A stretch of DNA of 64,000 bases, taken from positions 5,238,658 to 5,302,657 of the forward strand of contig NC_133538.1 in assembly GCF_048544455.1 (NCBI RefSeq), read 5' to 3'. Within the stretch, counting starts at the first letter, position 1. Each line of letters begins with the position of its first letter. Source of the stretch: Silene latifolia. Taxonomy: Eukaryota > Streptophyta > Magnoliopsida > Caryophyllales > Caryophyllaceae. Shown in pieces: positions 27,840 through 50,099 of the stretch. A model generated the notes under the pieces. That model did not search any database and had not been told where the DNA came from. It worked only from the letters and a program-made list of their open reading frames with translations. The position numbers and the translations under genes were made by a program.

Positions 27840-28706
27840 TGTAACACCCCTGATTTTCGGCTAAATTTAAACTAACTTTTACATATAAAACGCGCCGAAA
27901 TAAAGAGATAATATGATTAATATACAAAGTCTCTTATTACAAATCCTTTTAAATATGAAATTATACAATGTGTAAACAAACTTTTATAAAACTTTAAATA
28001 AAATCTTCACTTGAAATAAAAACCTTTTGAACTACAGCGGAAATGTAACCTGAAATAAACCAGAAGGCAAAGGAACTACCCCCATGACGAGTAGCCCAGA
28101 AGGGAGAAAACACGTCAGCCGGAAAGCTGAGTAACAGATAATACATCAATATAAGCAGAATAGTTTTCAGTCATGGCGTGGAAATACAGACACGTAAAAA
28201 TAAAAATAAATAGAGAGAATAATAAAAACACTCCCGTTAACTCATCTCATACTCAAACCTACTCCATAATATAATAAACTCTCTCGTCCAATTAATTAAC
28301 CAAGTTTCATCTCATTACTCTATCTTACTCATTACCCCGTCTCATAATATATAATACACGAAAGTAAACACGTACTCCACTCTCATTGCCGAACCTAAGC
28401 CAAGGACAAGGGGTGAGTGAACTCACGGATAAAACCGCTAAACAATATTTCCATCTAAATGTCATTTCCAAACTCATAAATAACTCAATAACCATGGTCG
28501 CTCTGGACCGTAAACACAACTTGGCTCAAAGGCCCCAGAACTCAATACCAGTAACAAATCTCAATATCAATATCGTCAAAGGATCAAAGAACCGTGCTCA
28601 ACACTTAGAGTAAAACTCTAATCTACTAACCCACTTACCAAGGTTAGAGGAAATGATAATTTAAACGCGATACAAAACTTAATATAAGACAGACTGTCAA
28701 TACAAA

Positions 28707-29135
28707 CTAGTTTTATACCCGTGCAAAAAATGCACAGGTCATAATAGCAGGCACTATCATTAGATACATGAACATATAATTGAGCGTGATTAAGTGTTCA
28801 ATACAGTGACAATAGAAACAGACCATATTTGGAGATTCGAATATTTGATAAATATATTAGATAATATACAAACGTATTTTATTAGAATTATATTAAAGAT
28901 ATTTGACATGTTAGACCCGTTGAATATATGTAAATTGCAGTATTTTATGTAAATGATGACATTTTTACTTATGTTTTAATATAAGTAATTAATATAGGAA
29001 TAAGAGATATCAACAGGAATTGTGTTGAGCAGAGAGGGTAATTAAATAGAATAAGAAAACATGGGGGGACCTATATGTAAAAACTCAGCAGCCAATCAGA
29101 AACCAAGAAAAAACTTAGCTTTTATACTATGTAGA
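28707..29135 (-). mobile_element. 429-bp non-autonomous Helitron
   Basis: Read on minus it begins TCTACATAGTATAAAAGC and ends in CTAG. A GTGCA-loop-TGCAC hairpin (28721-28735) lies about 10 bases before that end. It sits precisely between an A and a T of the uninterrupted LTR (CAAA/TGCC in copies 3 and 4), with no duplication. These are the defining Helitron features. No Rep/helicase coding. Confidence 0.82.
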
Positions 29136-29508
29136 TGCCAACATAATAAACGCCTATCTCATAGCTAATGCTTCGACAAAAAGTATAAGATGAAATACAA
29201 ATAATGATTCATGTGCCACCTCCTTATCAATCCCAAGGTCAATTAACATCACCTAATATTCTCATAGCTACATCGTAATATTCATGGTACATCACCAAAT
29301 TCCCTTTTTCTTTAAATATCAAATTTCCACCATCTGCAAATTCATCTCGATATACAGTCGCAAACCCACCCATAAATTAACCCATCTCACAATCTACGAC
29401 GGACTAATTACTACTATTATTACTGTTATTAACAATTATCGTATACCACCTTCAATAATCAATTTATCATATAAAACATGCAAAACAGGCATAAATTCAT
29501 ACAACACC

Positions 29509-29651
<143 letters not shown>

Positions 29652-30049
29652 GGATCGGTAGAATCGTGTTACCTTAAAATCAATCAGATATTTAATAGTC
29701 CGAAGGAAAACGCTAATAGTTTGGATATAAAATAAAAGCATCCGAGACGTCGATAAGCGGAGTTGTGAAACAATGGATAAATAAAGGCGTGCACTGATTT
29801 TATCTTGTGATGAATTTTGACCATGATGGCAATGTAAACATAAAATTGGATGAATAGGACAAGGAGCACCATATGACTGCTATATTACTCTTAGTTTTTA
29901 TTCTATGTAAAGTTCTAGCCCCAGCAAAAGAGATTATATGAGATTAGGGTAAAAATTGAGGATTTCCACTTTGATTTGTACCAAGGCACCGACTATAAAT
30001 ATAATATATAATAATGTTATGAAGTTGAGATTTCCGATTTTGCTTCTGT

Positions 30050-30346
30050 TGATAGACTAAAAAAGGAGAGAGGAGAGTGAAACATATGGAGAAAGTTCTC
30101 GTAAACTTACTCAATTAATAATCAAATAACATAGCCTTTATATAGGCTTATAAGTAAAACTAAATATCCTAAATTTGTGGGAGTAACCCACGTAACACAC
30201 TAATGCTAATCTAAAGCAATTACCTAAACATGCTCATTATAAACCAACTAGTAGCTATTTCTTAGGAGTAGTAATTATACCCATTAACTAAACAATAGGA
30301 AACAAACTTTGACTACTATTTTGGATCACAATAATCCAATCCAACA
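30050..30346. mobile_element. 297-bp solo LTR with 5-bp target duplication
   Basis: Begins TGATAGAC and ends CCAACA. Flanked by perfect TCTGT at 30045-30049 and 30347-30351, single in the other copies. A TATA-like TTTATATAGG lies inside near 30134. TG...CA ends and a 5-bp duplication mark an LTR left after recombination; the family is unknown. Confidence 0.78.
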
Positions 30347-30555
30347 TCTGTAACATATTGTGTATTTTAAATACCAAAATACACTACCCATAACATAAGA
30401 TAATGGAGAAAATTAGCATAGAAAATACTTAAAATAATTATGGTGCATATAGAAATTATGGGTATTACAATGTTTCACCCTTAAAAAGAACTTCGTCCCC
30501 GAAGTTCGGATTTGAAAAAAAAAACGAACCCTTTGGAAAATTGTAACGCATTACA

Positions 30556-30751
30556 ATCTACCCTCCTTAAAAATAAAGTTCGTCCTCGAACTTGAATTAA
30601 AAAGTTAAATGGAACTTGAATGGTAGAAAATATTAGTCCAAAATGACTCAAACAAAAGTTTTAGAAAACACTTAGAAAAGTAAAAAGTCGGCGTCAAGAT
30701 ATGAGGATCTCGACACCTAACCAAGAAAGAACCAGCAGCTCTGATACCAAT
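30556..30751 (-). other. Internal domain 2 of the LTR array (196 bp)
   Basis: Same length and layout as domain 1. Primer site GCTCTGATACCA at 30738-30749, followed by AT and the next LTR. Confidence 0.8.
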
Positions 30752-32067
30752 TGTAACACCCCTGATTTTCGGCTAAATTTAAACTAACTTTTACATATAA
30801 AACGCGCCGAAATACAGAGATATTATGATTAATATACAAAGTCTCTTATTACAAATTCTTTTAAATATGAAATAATACAATGTGTAAACAAACTTTTATA
30901 AAACTTTAAATAAAATCTTCACTTTAAATAAAAACCTTTTGAACTGCAGCGAAAATGTAACCTGAAATAAGCTAGAAGACAAAGGAATTACCCCCATGAC
31001 GAGTAGCCCCGAAGGGAGAAAACACGTCAGCTGGAAACCTGAGTAATAGATAATACATAAATATAAGCAGCCCGGAAGGGAGAAAACACGTCAGCCGGAA
31101 AGCTGAGTAATAGATAATACATCAATATAAGCAGAATAGTTTTCAGTCATGGCGTGGAAACACAGACACGTAAAAATAATAATAAACAGAGAGAATAATA
31201 AAAACACTTCCGTTAACTCATCTCATACTTAAACCTACTCCATAATATAATAAACTCTCTCGTCCAATTAATTAACCAAGTTTCATCTCATTACTCTGCC
31301 TCACTCATTACCCCGTCTCATAATATATAATACTCCAAAGTAACCACGTACTACACTCTCATTGCCGAACCTAAGTCAAGGACAAGGGGTGAGTGAACTA
31401 GCGGATAAAACCGCTAAACAATATTTCCATCTCAATGTCAATTCCAAACTCATAAAATAACTCAATAACCACGGTCGCTCTGGACCGTAAACACAACTTG
31501 GCTCAAAGGCCCCAGAACTCAATACCAGTAACAAATCTCAATATCAATATCGTCAAAAAATCAAAGAACCGTGCTCAACACTTAGAGTAAAACTCTAAGC
31601 TACTCATCCACTTACCAAGGTTTGAGAAAACGATAATTTAAACGCAATACAAAACTTAATATAAGACAGAATGTCAATACAAATGCCAACATAATAAACG
31701 CCGATCTCATAGCTAATGCTTCGACAAAAAGTACAAGATGAAATACAAATAATGATTCATGTGCCACCTCCTTATCAATCCCAAGGTCAACCCAAGGTCA
31801 ATTAACATCACCTAATATCCTCATAGCTACATCGTAATATTCATGGTACATCACCAAATTCCCTTTTTCTTTAAATATCAAATTTCCACCATCTGCAAAT
31901 TCATCTCGATATACAGTCGCAAACCCACCCATAAATTAACCCATCTCACAATCTACGACGGAATAATTACTACTATTATTACTATTATTAACAATTATCG
32001 TATACCACCTTCAACAATCAATTTATCATATAAAACATGCAAAACAGGCATAAATTCATACAACCCC

Positions 32068-32243
<176 letters not shown>

Positions 32244-32683
32244 GGATCGGTAGAATCGTGTTTCCTTAGAATCAATCCGATATTTAATAGCCCGAAGGAA
32301 AACGCTACTAGTTTGGATGTATAATAAAAGCATCCGAAACGTCGATAAGTGGAGTTGTGAAACAATGGATAAATAAAGGCGTACACTGATTTTATCTTGT
32401 GATGAATTTTGAACAAGATGACAATGTAAACATAAAATTGGATGAATACGACAAGGAGCACCATATGACTGCTATATTACTCTTAGTTTTTCTTCTATGT
32501 AAAGTTCTAGCCGCAACAAAAGAGATTATATGAGATTAGGGTAAAAATTGAGGATTTCCACTTTGATTTGTACCAAGGCACCGACTATAAATATAATATA
32601 TATTAATGTTATGAAGTTGAGATTTCCGATTTTGCTTCTGTAAAATATTTTGTATTTTAAATACCAAAATACACTATCTATAA

Positions 32684-33059
32684 TGTTATAACGGATGTAA
32701 GAAAGATAAATAAAGAACGTGAAAAAGACAACAGATTTACGTGGTTCACTAACAATTTGTTAGCTACGTCCACCGGCAGAAGGGAAGAATATTATTGATC
32801 TTGAGGATTACAGATTTCAGAGTATACTCGTTAGAGTATTCAGATTTCAGACGACTCAGATTTTTGACAGATTTCTAAATGAATAAAATAGACGGCTTAT
32901 GAGAGTTTGTATAGTACTCTCATAATAGATATTTTCCTTAACAGAATTAGGAAACCCTAACAATTTCCTAAATGCACAAAGAAACTAAATAATAGTTTCG
33001 TAAATGATAAGAAACTAAATCGATGCGGAATTCGCAATGATTGAAGGCATATTCTAACA
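32684..33059 (-). repeat. Copia 3' LTR
   Basis: 376 bp, nearly identical to 35048-35427. It contains GTGGTTCACTAACAATTTG and GATTTCAG repeats. Confidence 0.88.
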
Positions 33060-33150
33060 AATCTCCACCTTGACTTGAATCCTCTCACAATCAGACAGAT
33101 GTACCAGATGCACCATAACGGTGCCAGATGTACCAGACGCACAAATCTAG

Positions 33151-33348
33151 TGCCAGATATACCAGACGCACTAAACCAATGCCAGATTTACCAGATGATC
33201 CCTCCCTTCTACCTCATATATTGCGCTAAACGGGCAATTAGAAATTTCCTGCCAGATATACCAGACGCACTAAACCAATGCCAGATTTACCAGATGATCC
33301 CTCCCTTCTACCTCATATATTGCGCTAAACGGGCAATTAGAAATTTCC
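33151..33348. repeat. Two 99-bp tandem repeats
   Basis: The unit starting TGCCAGATATACCAGACGCA is present twice with essentially no differences (33151-33249, 33250-33348). An older partial relative precedes it at 33100-33150. Confidence 0.85.
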
Positions 33349-33410
33349 AAATTTTAGCAAGTCCAAACAAAGTTGGAACTTCCTAGGTGGAACTAACTAG
33401 AAAATTCTTT

Positions 33411-33707
33411 TCAAAGCTGCCAATACGCCTTGCCAGGATCAAACACAAACCTAGCAACACTGACACATTGTACAATATCAGATCTAGTGCAGACGGTAAC
33501 ATACATCAATCTTCGAAATAAGGGAACTCGAGATATATGCCCTTTCTCCTCCAGAACAGCCGTCTCAGCGGTGATTGGATCCGTCGATTTTCTCGCAAAC
33601 GACACCTTTAGCCCTTCTTGTTTCAACAAGATCCGCATCTTGACCAGCCACATAATCAAACTATTCCTCCCCGTAAATTTATCAATTTTCACACTAATTC
33701 CAGACAT
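33411..33707 (-). pseudogene. Copia gag N-terminus fused to RT/RNase H fragment
   Basis: From an ATG at 33707 the minus strand reads MSGISVKIDKFTGRNSLIMW and LLKQEGL...KSTDPITAETAVLEEK, the classic start of Ty1/copia gag. The frame then passes directly into LMYVTVCTRSDIVQCVSVAR and DPGKAYWQL, which is the end of copia reverse transcriptase (LMYL...TRPDI...NPGKEHW). The capsid end, protease, integrase and most of RT are deleted between the two, around 33545, without breaking the frame. A stop follows at 33411. The element is a replicating-type deletion derivative at best. Confidence 0.8.
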
Positions 33708-33756
33708 CTTTCTTACCAGATTCAAGAGCCCAGATAAATCTGGCTCTAATACCACT

Positions 33757-33974
33757 TGTTGTGCGAAAGCGTGAATATCCCGTGTTGGGCCTCTGCTGCA
33801 TTTGTGTCCACAATCTACAATAGTATGATATTGTCCGCTTTGGGCCAAGCCCTCACGGATTTACTCTTGGGCTCCTTCCCAAAAGGCCTCGTACTATTAT
33901 ATTTTCTGAACACTTATAAAGATGATCTTCCATCTTTATTCTACCGATGTGGGACAAGGGTTTGCACTCTAACA
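33757..33974 (-). repeat. TRIM LTR A
   Basis: 218 bp, TGTTGTGCGAAAGCG...CTCTAACA on +. Followed by only 16 bp before LTR B, so it is a tandem LTR left by recombination. It is preceded by copia-like leader and a mutated primer site (GGCTCTAATACCACT). Confidence 0.82.
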
Positions 33975-33990
33975 ATCTGTTCTGAATTCT

Positions 33991-34954
33991 TGTTGTGCGA
34001 AAGCGTGAATATCCCGTGTTGGGCCTCTGCTGCATCTGTGTCCACAATCCACAATAGTACGATATTGTCCGCTTTGGGCCAAGCCCTCACGTATTTACTC
34101 TTGGGCTCCTTCCCAAAAGGCCTCGTACTATTATATTTTCTGGACACTTATAAAGATGATCTTCCATCTTTATTCTACCGATGTGGGACAAGGGTTTGCA
34201 CCCTAACAATCCTCCCCTCAAACCAAGGACCATCATCTTGACTCGGACCTTGACCTCCATGGAGGACTCTCCCACTCTACAGCCCCAACTTCTAGACACC
34301 CGAAACATCACAAGTCTTGATAACCTCCCCTTAGCCGACACACCATGCTACCACGAGCCGTCCATATGCCCTTCTTGGGGATTTGTTACACATGCATATC
34401 GAACATCCTCTGCATCCAATATACCCTGAACCGGGTCCGTCACTTCAGAAATCCTAGAACACAAACGTTTCTGGCATCTAACCTGGAAAGGACCCACCAG
34501 ACCTGTGGCACCCAATCTGATAAGGGTCCACCTGATCAACAGTTCTAGTACACAAATGGTCTTTTGTCCCCTAAGACCTATGACGCCTTTCATCCATTTA
34601 ATCCTGGACCGGATCTGCTCAAGGATTCAACCCGAGCTAGGAGTTTCATGCCTTACAGTGTACAACTTCAAGTCTTGGGCCTGCTGATGCATCCTCGCGT
34701 CTAGCCCAAGTCGAACCTTGGGATCTGATACCACTTGTTGTGCGGAAGCGTGAATATCCCCGTGTTGGGCCTCTGCTGCATCTGTGTCCACAACCCATAA
34801 TAGTACGATATTGTCCGCTTTGGGCCAAGCCCTCACGGATTTACTCTTGGGCTCCTTCCCAAAAGGCATCGTACTATTATATTTTCTGGACACTTATAAA
34901 GATGATCTTCTATCTTTATTCTACAGATGTGGGACAAGGGTTTGTACCCTAACA
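33991..34954 (-). mobile_element. TRIM (LTR B - 527 bp - LTR C)
   Basis: LTR B is 33991-34208 and LTR C is 34736-34954, both about 218 bp. On the minus strand a primer site (TGGTATCAGATCCC) follows LTR C and a purine tract (GGTTTGAGGGGAGGAT) precedes LTR B. The 527-bp interior has no gag or pol frame. Terminal-repeat retrotransposon in miniature, resident in the copia element. Confidence 0.82.
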
Positions 34955-35047
34955 ATCCTCCCCTTAATTTTATCAATCTTCACGCTCATCCCAGACATCT
35001 TTCTTACCAGTTCAGGAGCCCAGATAAATCTGGCTCTGATACCAGTC

Positions 35048-35427
35048 TGTTATAACGGATGTAAGAAAGATATATAAAGAACGTAAAAAAGACAACAGAT
35101 TTACGTGGTTCACTAACAATTTGTTAGCTACGTCCACCGGCAGAAGGGAAGAATATTATTGATCTTGAGGATTACAGATTTCACAGTATACTCGTTAGAG
35201 TATTCAGATTTCAGACGACTCAGATTTTTGATAGATTTCTGAATGAATAAAATAGACGGCTTATGAGAGTTTATATAGTACTCTCATAACAGATATTTTC
35301 CTTAACAGAATTAGGAAACCCTAACAATTTCCTAAACAGACAAGGAAACTAAATAATAGTTTCCTAAACAGATAAGGAAACTAAATCAGATGCGGAATTC
35401 AGAACAGATTCAAGACATACTCTAACA
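35048..35427 (-). repeat. Copia 5' LTR
   Basis: 380 bp. Just beyond it (minus sense) lie the primer site and a second gag start (ATG at 34998, MSGMSVKIDKIKG) that stops against TRIM LTR C. Confidence 0.88.
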
Positions 35428-35594
35428 CATAACATAAGGTAATGGAGAAAATTAACATAGAAAATACTTAAAATAATTATGGTGCATATAGAAATTATGG
35501 GTATTACAATGTTTCCCCCTTAAAAAGAACTTCGTCTTCGAAGTTTGGATTTGAAAAAAAAACCGAACCCTTTGGAAAATTGTAGGGCATTACA

Positions 35595-35790
35595 ATCTAC
35601 CCTCCTTAAAAATAAAGTTCGTCCTCGAACTTGAATTAAAAAGTTAAATGGAACTTGAATGGTAGAAAATATTAGTCCAAAATGACTCAAATAAAAGTTT
35701 CAGAAAACACTTAGAAAAGTTAAAAGTCGGTGTCAAGATATGACGATCTCGACACCTAACCAAGAAAGAACCAGCAGCTCTGATACCAAT
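35595..35790 (-). other. Internal domain 3 of the LTR array (196 bp)
   Basis: Third copy of equal length. Primer site at 35777-35788. Confidence 0.8.
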
Positions 35791-37672
35791 TGTAACACCC
35801 CTGATTTTCGGCTAAATTTAAACTAACTTTTACCTATAAAACGCGCCGAAATACAGAGATATTATGATTAATATACAAAGTTTCTTATTACAAATCCTTT
35901 TAAATATGAAATAATACAATGTATAAACAAACTTTTATAAAACTTTAAATAAAATCTTCACTTGAAATAAAAACCTTTTGAACTGCAGCTGAAATGTAAC
36001 CTGAAATAAACCAGAAGACAAAGGAACTACCCCCATGACGAGTAGCCCAGAAGGGAGAAAACACGTCAGCCGGAAAGCTGAGTAACAGATAATACATCAA
36101 TATAAGCAGAATAGTTTTCAGTCATGGCGTGGAAATACAGACACGTAAAAATAAAAATAAATAGAGAGAATAATAAAAACACTCCCGTTAACTCATCTCA
36201 TACTCAAATGTACTCCATAATATAATAAACTCTCTCGTCCAATTTATTAACCAAGTTTCATCTCATTACTCTGTCTCACTCATTACCCTGTCTCACAATA
36301 TATAATACTCCAAAGTACCCACGTACTGCACTCTCATTGTCGAACCTAAGCCAAGGACAAGGGGTGAGTGAACTGGCGGATAAAACCGCTAAACAATATT
36401 TCCATCTCAATCTCAATTCCAAACTCATAAATTACTCAATAACCATGGTCGCTCTGGACCGGAAACACAACTTGCCTCAAAGGCCCCAGAACTCAATACC
36501 AGTAACAAATCTCAATATCAATATCGTCAAAAAATCAAAGAACCGTGCTCAACACTTAGAGTAAAACTCTAAGCTACTCATCCACTTACCAAGGTTTGAG
36601 GAAACGATAATTTAAACGCAATACAAAACTTAATATAAGACAGAATGTCAATACAAATGCCAACATAATAAACGCCGATCTCATAGCTAATGCTTCGACA
36701 AAAAGTACAAGATGAAATACAAATAATGATTCATGTGCCACCTCCTTATCAATCCCAAGGTCAACCCAAGGTCAATTAACATCACCTAATATCCTCATAG
36801 CTACATCGTAATATTCATGGTACATCACCAAATTCCCTTTTTCTTTAAATATCAAATTTCCACCATCTGCAAATTCATCTCGATATACAGTCGCAAACCC
36901 ACCCATAAATTAACACATCTCACAATCTACCACGGAATAATTACTACTATTATTACTATTGTTAACAATTATCGTATACCACCTTAAACAATCAATTTAT
37001 CATATAAAACTTGCAAAACAGGCATAAATTCATACACCCCCGAACAATAACAATAATAATAAGGTAATAATAATAGGATCGGTAGAATCGTGTTATCTTA
37101 AAATCAATCCGATATTTAATAGTCCGAAGGAAAACGCTAACAATTTGGATATAAAATAAAAGCATCCGAGACGTCGATAAGCGGAGTTGTGAAACAATGG
37201 ATAAATAAAGGTTTGCACTAATTTTATCTTGTGATGAATTTTGACCAAGATGGCAATGTAAACATAAAATTGGATGAATAGGACAAGGAGCACCATATGA
37301 CTGCTATATTACTCTCAGTTTTTCTTCTATGTAAAGTTCTAACCGCAGCAAAAGAGATTATATGAGATTAAGGTAAAAATTGTGGATTTCCACTTTGATT
37401 TGTACCAAGGCACCGACTATAAATATAATATATAATAATGTTATGAAGTTGAGATTTTCGATTTTGCTTCTGTAAAATATTGTGTATTTTAAATATCAAA
37501 ATACACTACCCGTAACATAAGGTAATGGAGAAAATTAGCATAGAAAATACTTAAAATAATTATGGTGCATATAGAAATTATGGGTATTACAATGTTTTTC
37601 CCTTAAAAAGAATTTCGTCCCTTCGGATTTGAAAAAAAAAACTAAACCCTTTGGAAAATTGTAGGGCATTAC
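35791..37672 (-). repeat. LTR copy 4 (uninterrupted)
   Basis: The only copy without a later insertion; about 1.88 kb, with a short AATAATAATAAGG tract instead of a long microsatellite. It ends CATTAC directly against the hAT-like flank, which supports the LTR boundary used for the other copies. Confidence 0.82.
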
Positions 37673-37774
37673 TGATCCTAATTTTCAGCTACCTTTTCAG
37701 GTTTCAGTTAGCTTTTCAGTTTTCAGCTATCTTTCCGGGTTTCAGCTACCTTTTTAGATAGTTTTGCGAAACAG
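37673..37774. mobile_element. Right half of the hAT-like MITE
   Basis: CAGCTACCTTTT phrases followed by TTTGCGAAACAGAGCCC, the inverse of the terminus at 17586. Confidence 0.5.
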
Positions 37775-38759
37775 AGCCCAACTCTTTCATTCTTCGTTTT
37801 CAACGCCTTGATTGACTGCACTTCAATTTATCCCCATTTTTATTCCGGTGATATCCATCAATACATTTACCCATTATTAATTCCACCTTCCAATCCTCCA
37901 TCATCACTATTATAAACTACTCAACCACCATTTTTTGTATCCTTTATGAAGTCGCTGGCAGTGATTCTTTAAATCATCAGTTGATTGTTCCAGCGAACAC
38001 ACCTGATCAATGATAACAGATTAAGTGGTATAAGACCGGTAACCTGAGGAAATATGTTATCATATTACAGAAATTCTTTTTTAAGACGGGTAAGTAGTAG
38101 CTGATCATATTTACACAAATGCTAGTCTACTCGACATTCTGGAGGAATGAAGCGCCACTATCGTATCATCAAAAAATTTCCACCGACATTCTTACTTACG
38201 TCCGTGGAAATGCAATCGACAGTCGGAAAATTCTGTGGAAAACTGCATAAATTCTTAAGAATGCTCAACAACGATCCACTATTATCAAAGTTTACATTTA
38301 GGATTACCAGATCACTAAAAATTCGATAACAATATAGATTCAGTATATCAAATTCCGACCGACATAAGTAAGAATGCCGTGAAAGATATCACCAAAAATA
38401 AGAACTGCGGCGATAACATACGCATTTTTGCCAATGCAATTAAGAACTGAATATAATGCAAGTAGGTAGTCGATTGAGGAAAGAAAGTAATATAAAAAAG
38501 ACCTGCTTTTGGAACATAAGGGAATGCTCGAGATCGAAGAAGGGCGCCATTGATTAAGAATAAGAAATGATGATTATGAATATAATGATGTAAAAGTGAG
38601 ATTAAGATTGATGATGAAGGAGGGAATGAATAATTGAATCAACGAATACAATTTGGGATTTTTTCTGGGATGTAAACGAAGATGAAGAGAGATTTCCATG
38701 TGCTTGACTTGTTTTGAAGTAGAGTTTGCTTTATTTTTTTTTTTAATAAATCTGTTGGA
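37775..38759. other. Unassigned DNA
   Basis: No recognised gene or element. A 60-codon frame at 38147-38329 has no domain. A ~17-bp inverted match (ACATTCTTACTTACGTC near 38190; GACATAAGTAAGAATG near 38361) suggests a small fold-back remnant. Confidence 0.4.
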
Positions 38760-38951
38760 TGGTTGAGATTTGTGAGTGCGAACTTACCCTAAGAACCAAA
38801 CTCACGAGATCCCGCGTCTTCAATCTGATTGAAGTCGCGTGTTTTTTTTATTATTACTAGATTCAATCTCATCAGTCCATTTATTTTAATTCAATGGCTG
38901 AGATTTTCCAAACTCACAACTCACCGTAAGAACCAAACTCACGAGATCCAC
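38760..38951. mobile_element. Two stacked right-end terminal repeats of G-type elements
   Basis: Both 38766-38812 and 38895-38951 read TGGTTGAGATT / TGGCTGAGATT, then ACTCACC-like, then AAGAACCAAACTCACGAGATCC, the same terminus as in G1, G3 and G4. Between them is a near-perfect hairpin (CGCGTCTTCAATC / GATTGAAGTCGCG, 38813-38839). The left ends of these elements are not seen here. Confidence 0.55.

Positions 38952-46704
<7,753 letters not shown>

Positions 46705-46794
<90 letters not shown>
46705..46794. repeat. (TA)n microsatellite between G4 and E4
   Basis: Perfect TA run of about 90 bp. Confidence 0.97.
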
Positions 46795-49934
<3,140 letters not shown>

Positions 49935-50099
49935 GAAGGATCAAGTGAGTCCACCTTAAGTCATTAAGTCCATAAGTCCCATTTAGAGCCCTTAGATTGT
50001 GAGGATGAATGGCTAAGATTACACCAAAAGCAACTTATAACATTATAATAATATGTAGACTAATTACCTCTCTCCTTAAGCTGTTAGACTTACTGTTCC

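Larger units (their letters stand above)
32684..35427 (-). mobile_element. Internally deleted Ty1/copia element carrying a TRIM array
   Basis: LTRs at 32684-33059 and 35048-35427 (ends TGTTATAAC...TCTAACA on +) enclose 2 kb. The flanking duplication is TATAA at 32679 and CATAA at 35428; copies 2 and 4 indicate that CATAA is original. On the minus strand the primer site is TGGTATCAGAGC (35033-35044) and the purine tract is GGTGGAGATT beside 33060. Coding is reduced to a gag start fused to a reverse-transcriptase end. A run of three ~218-bp TRIM LTRs fills 33757-34954. The element cannot be autonomous. Confidence 0.82.

Noticed and set aside
33756..35077. Several 60-160 codon frames within the TRIM array
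   Set aside because: They cross LTR borders and repeat with the LTR copies; TRIMs carry no genes.
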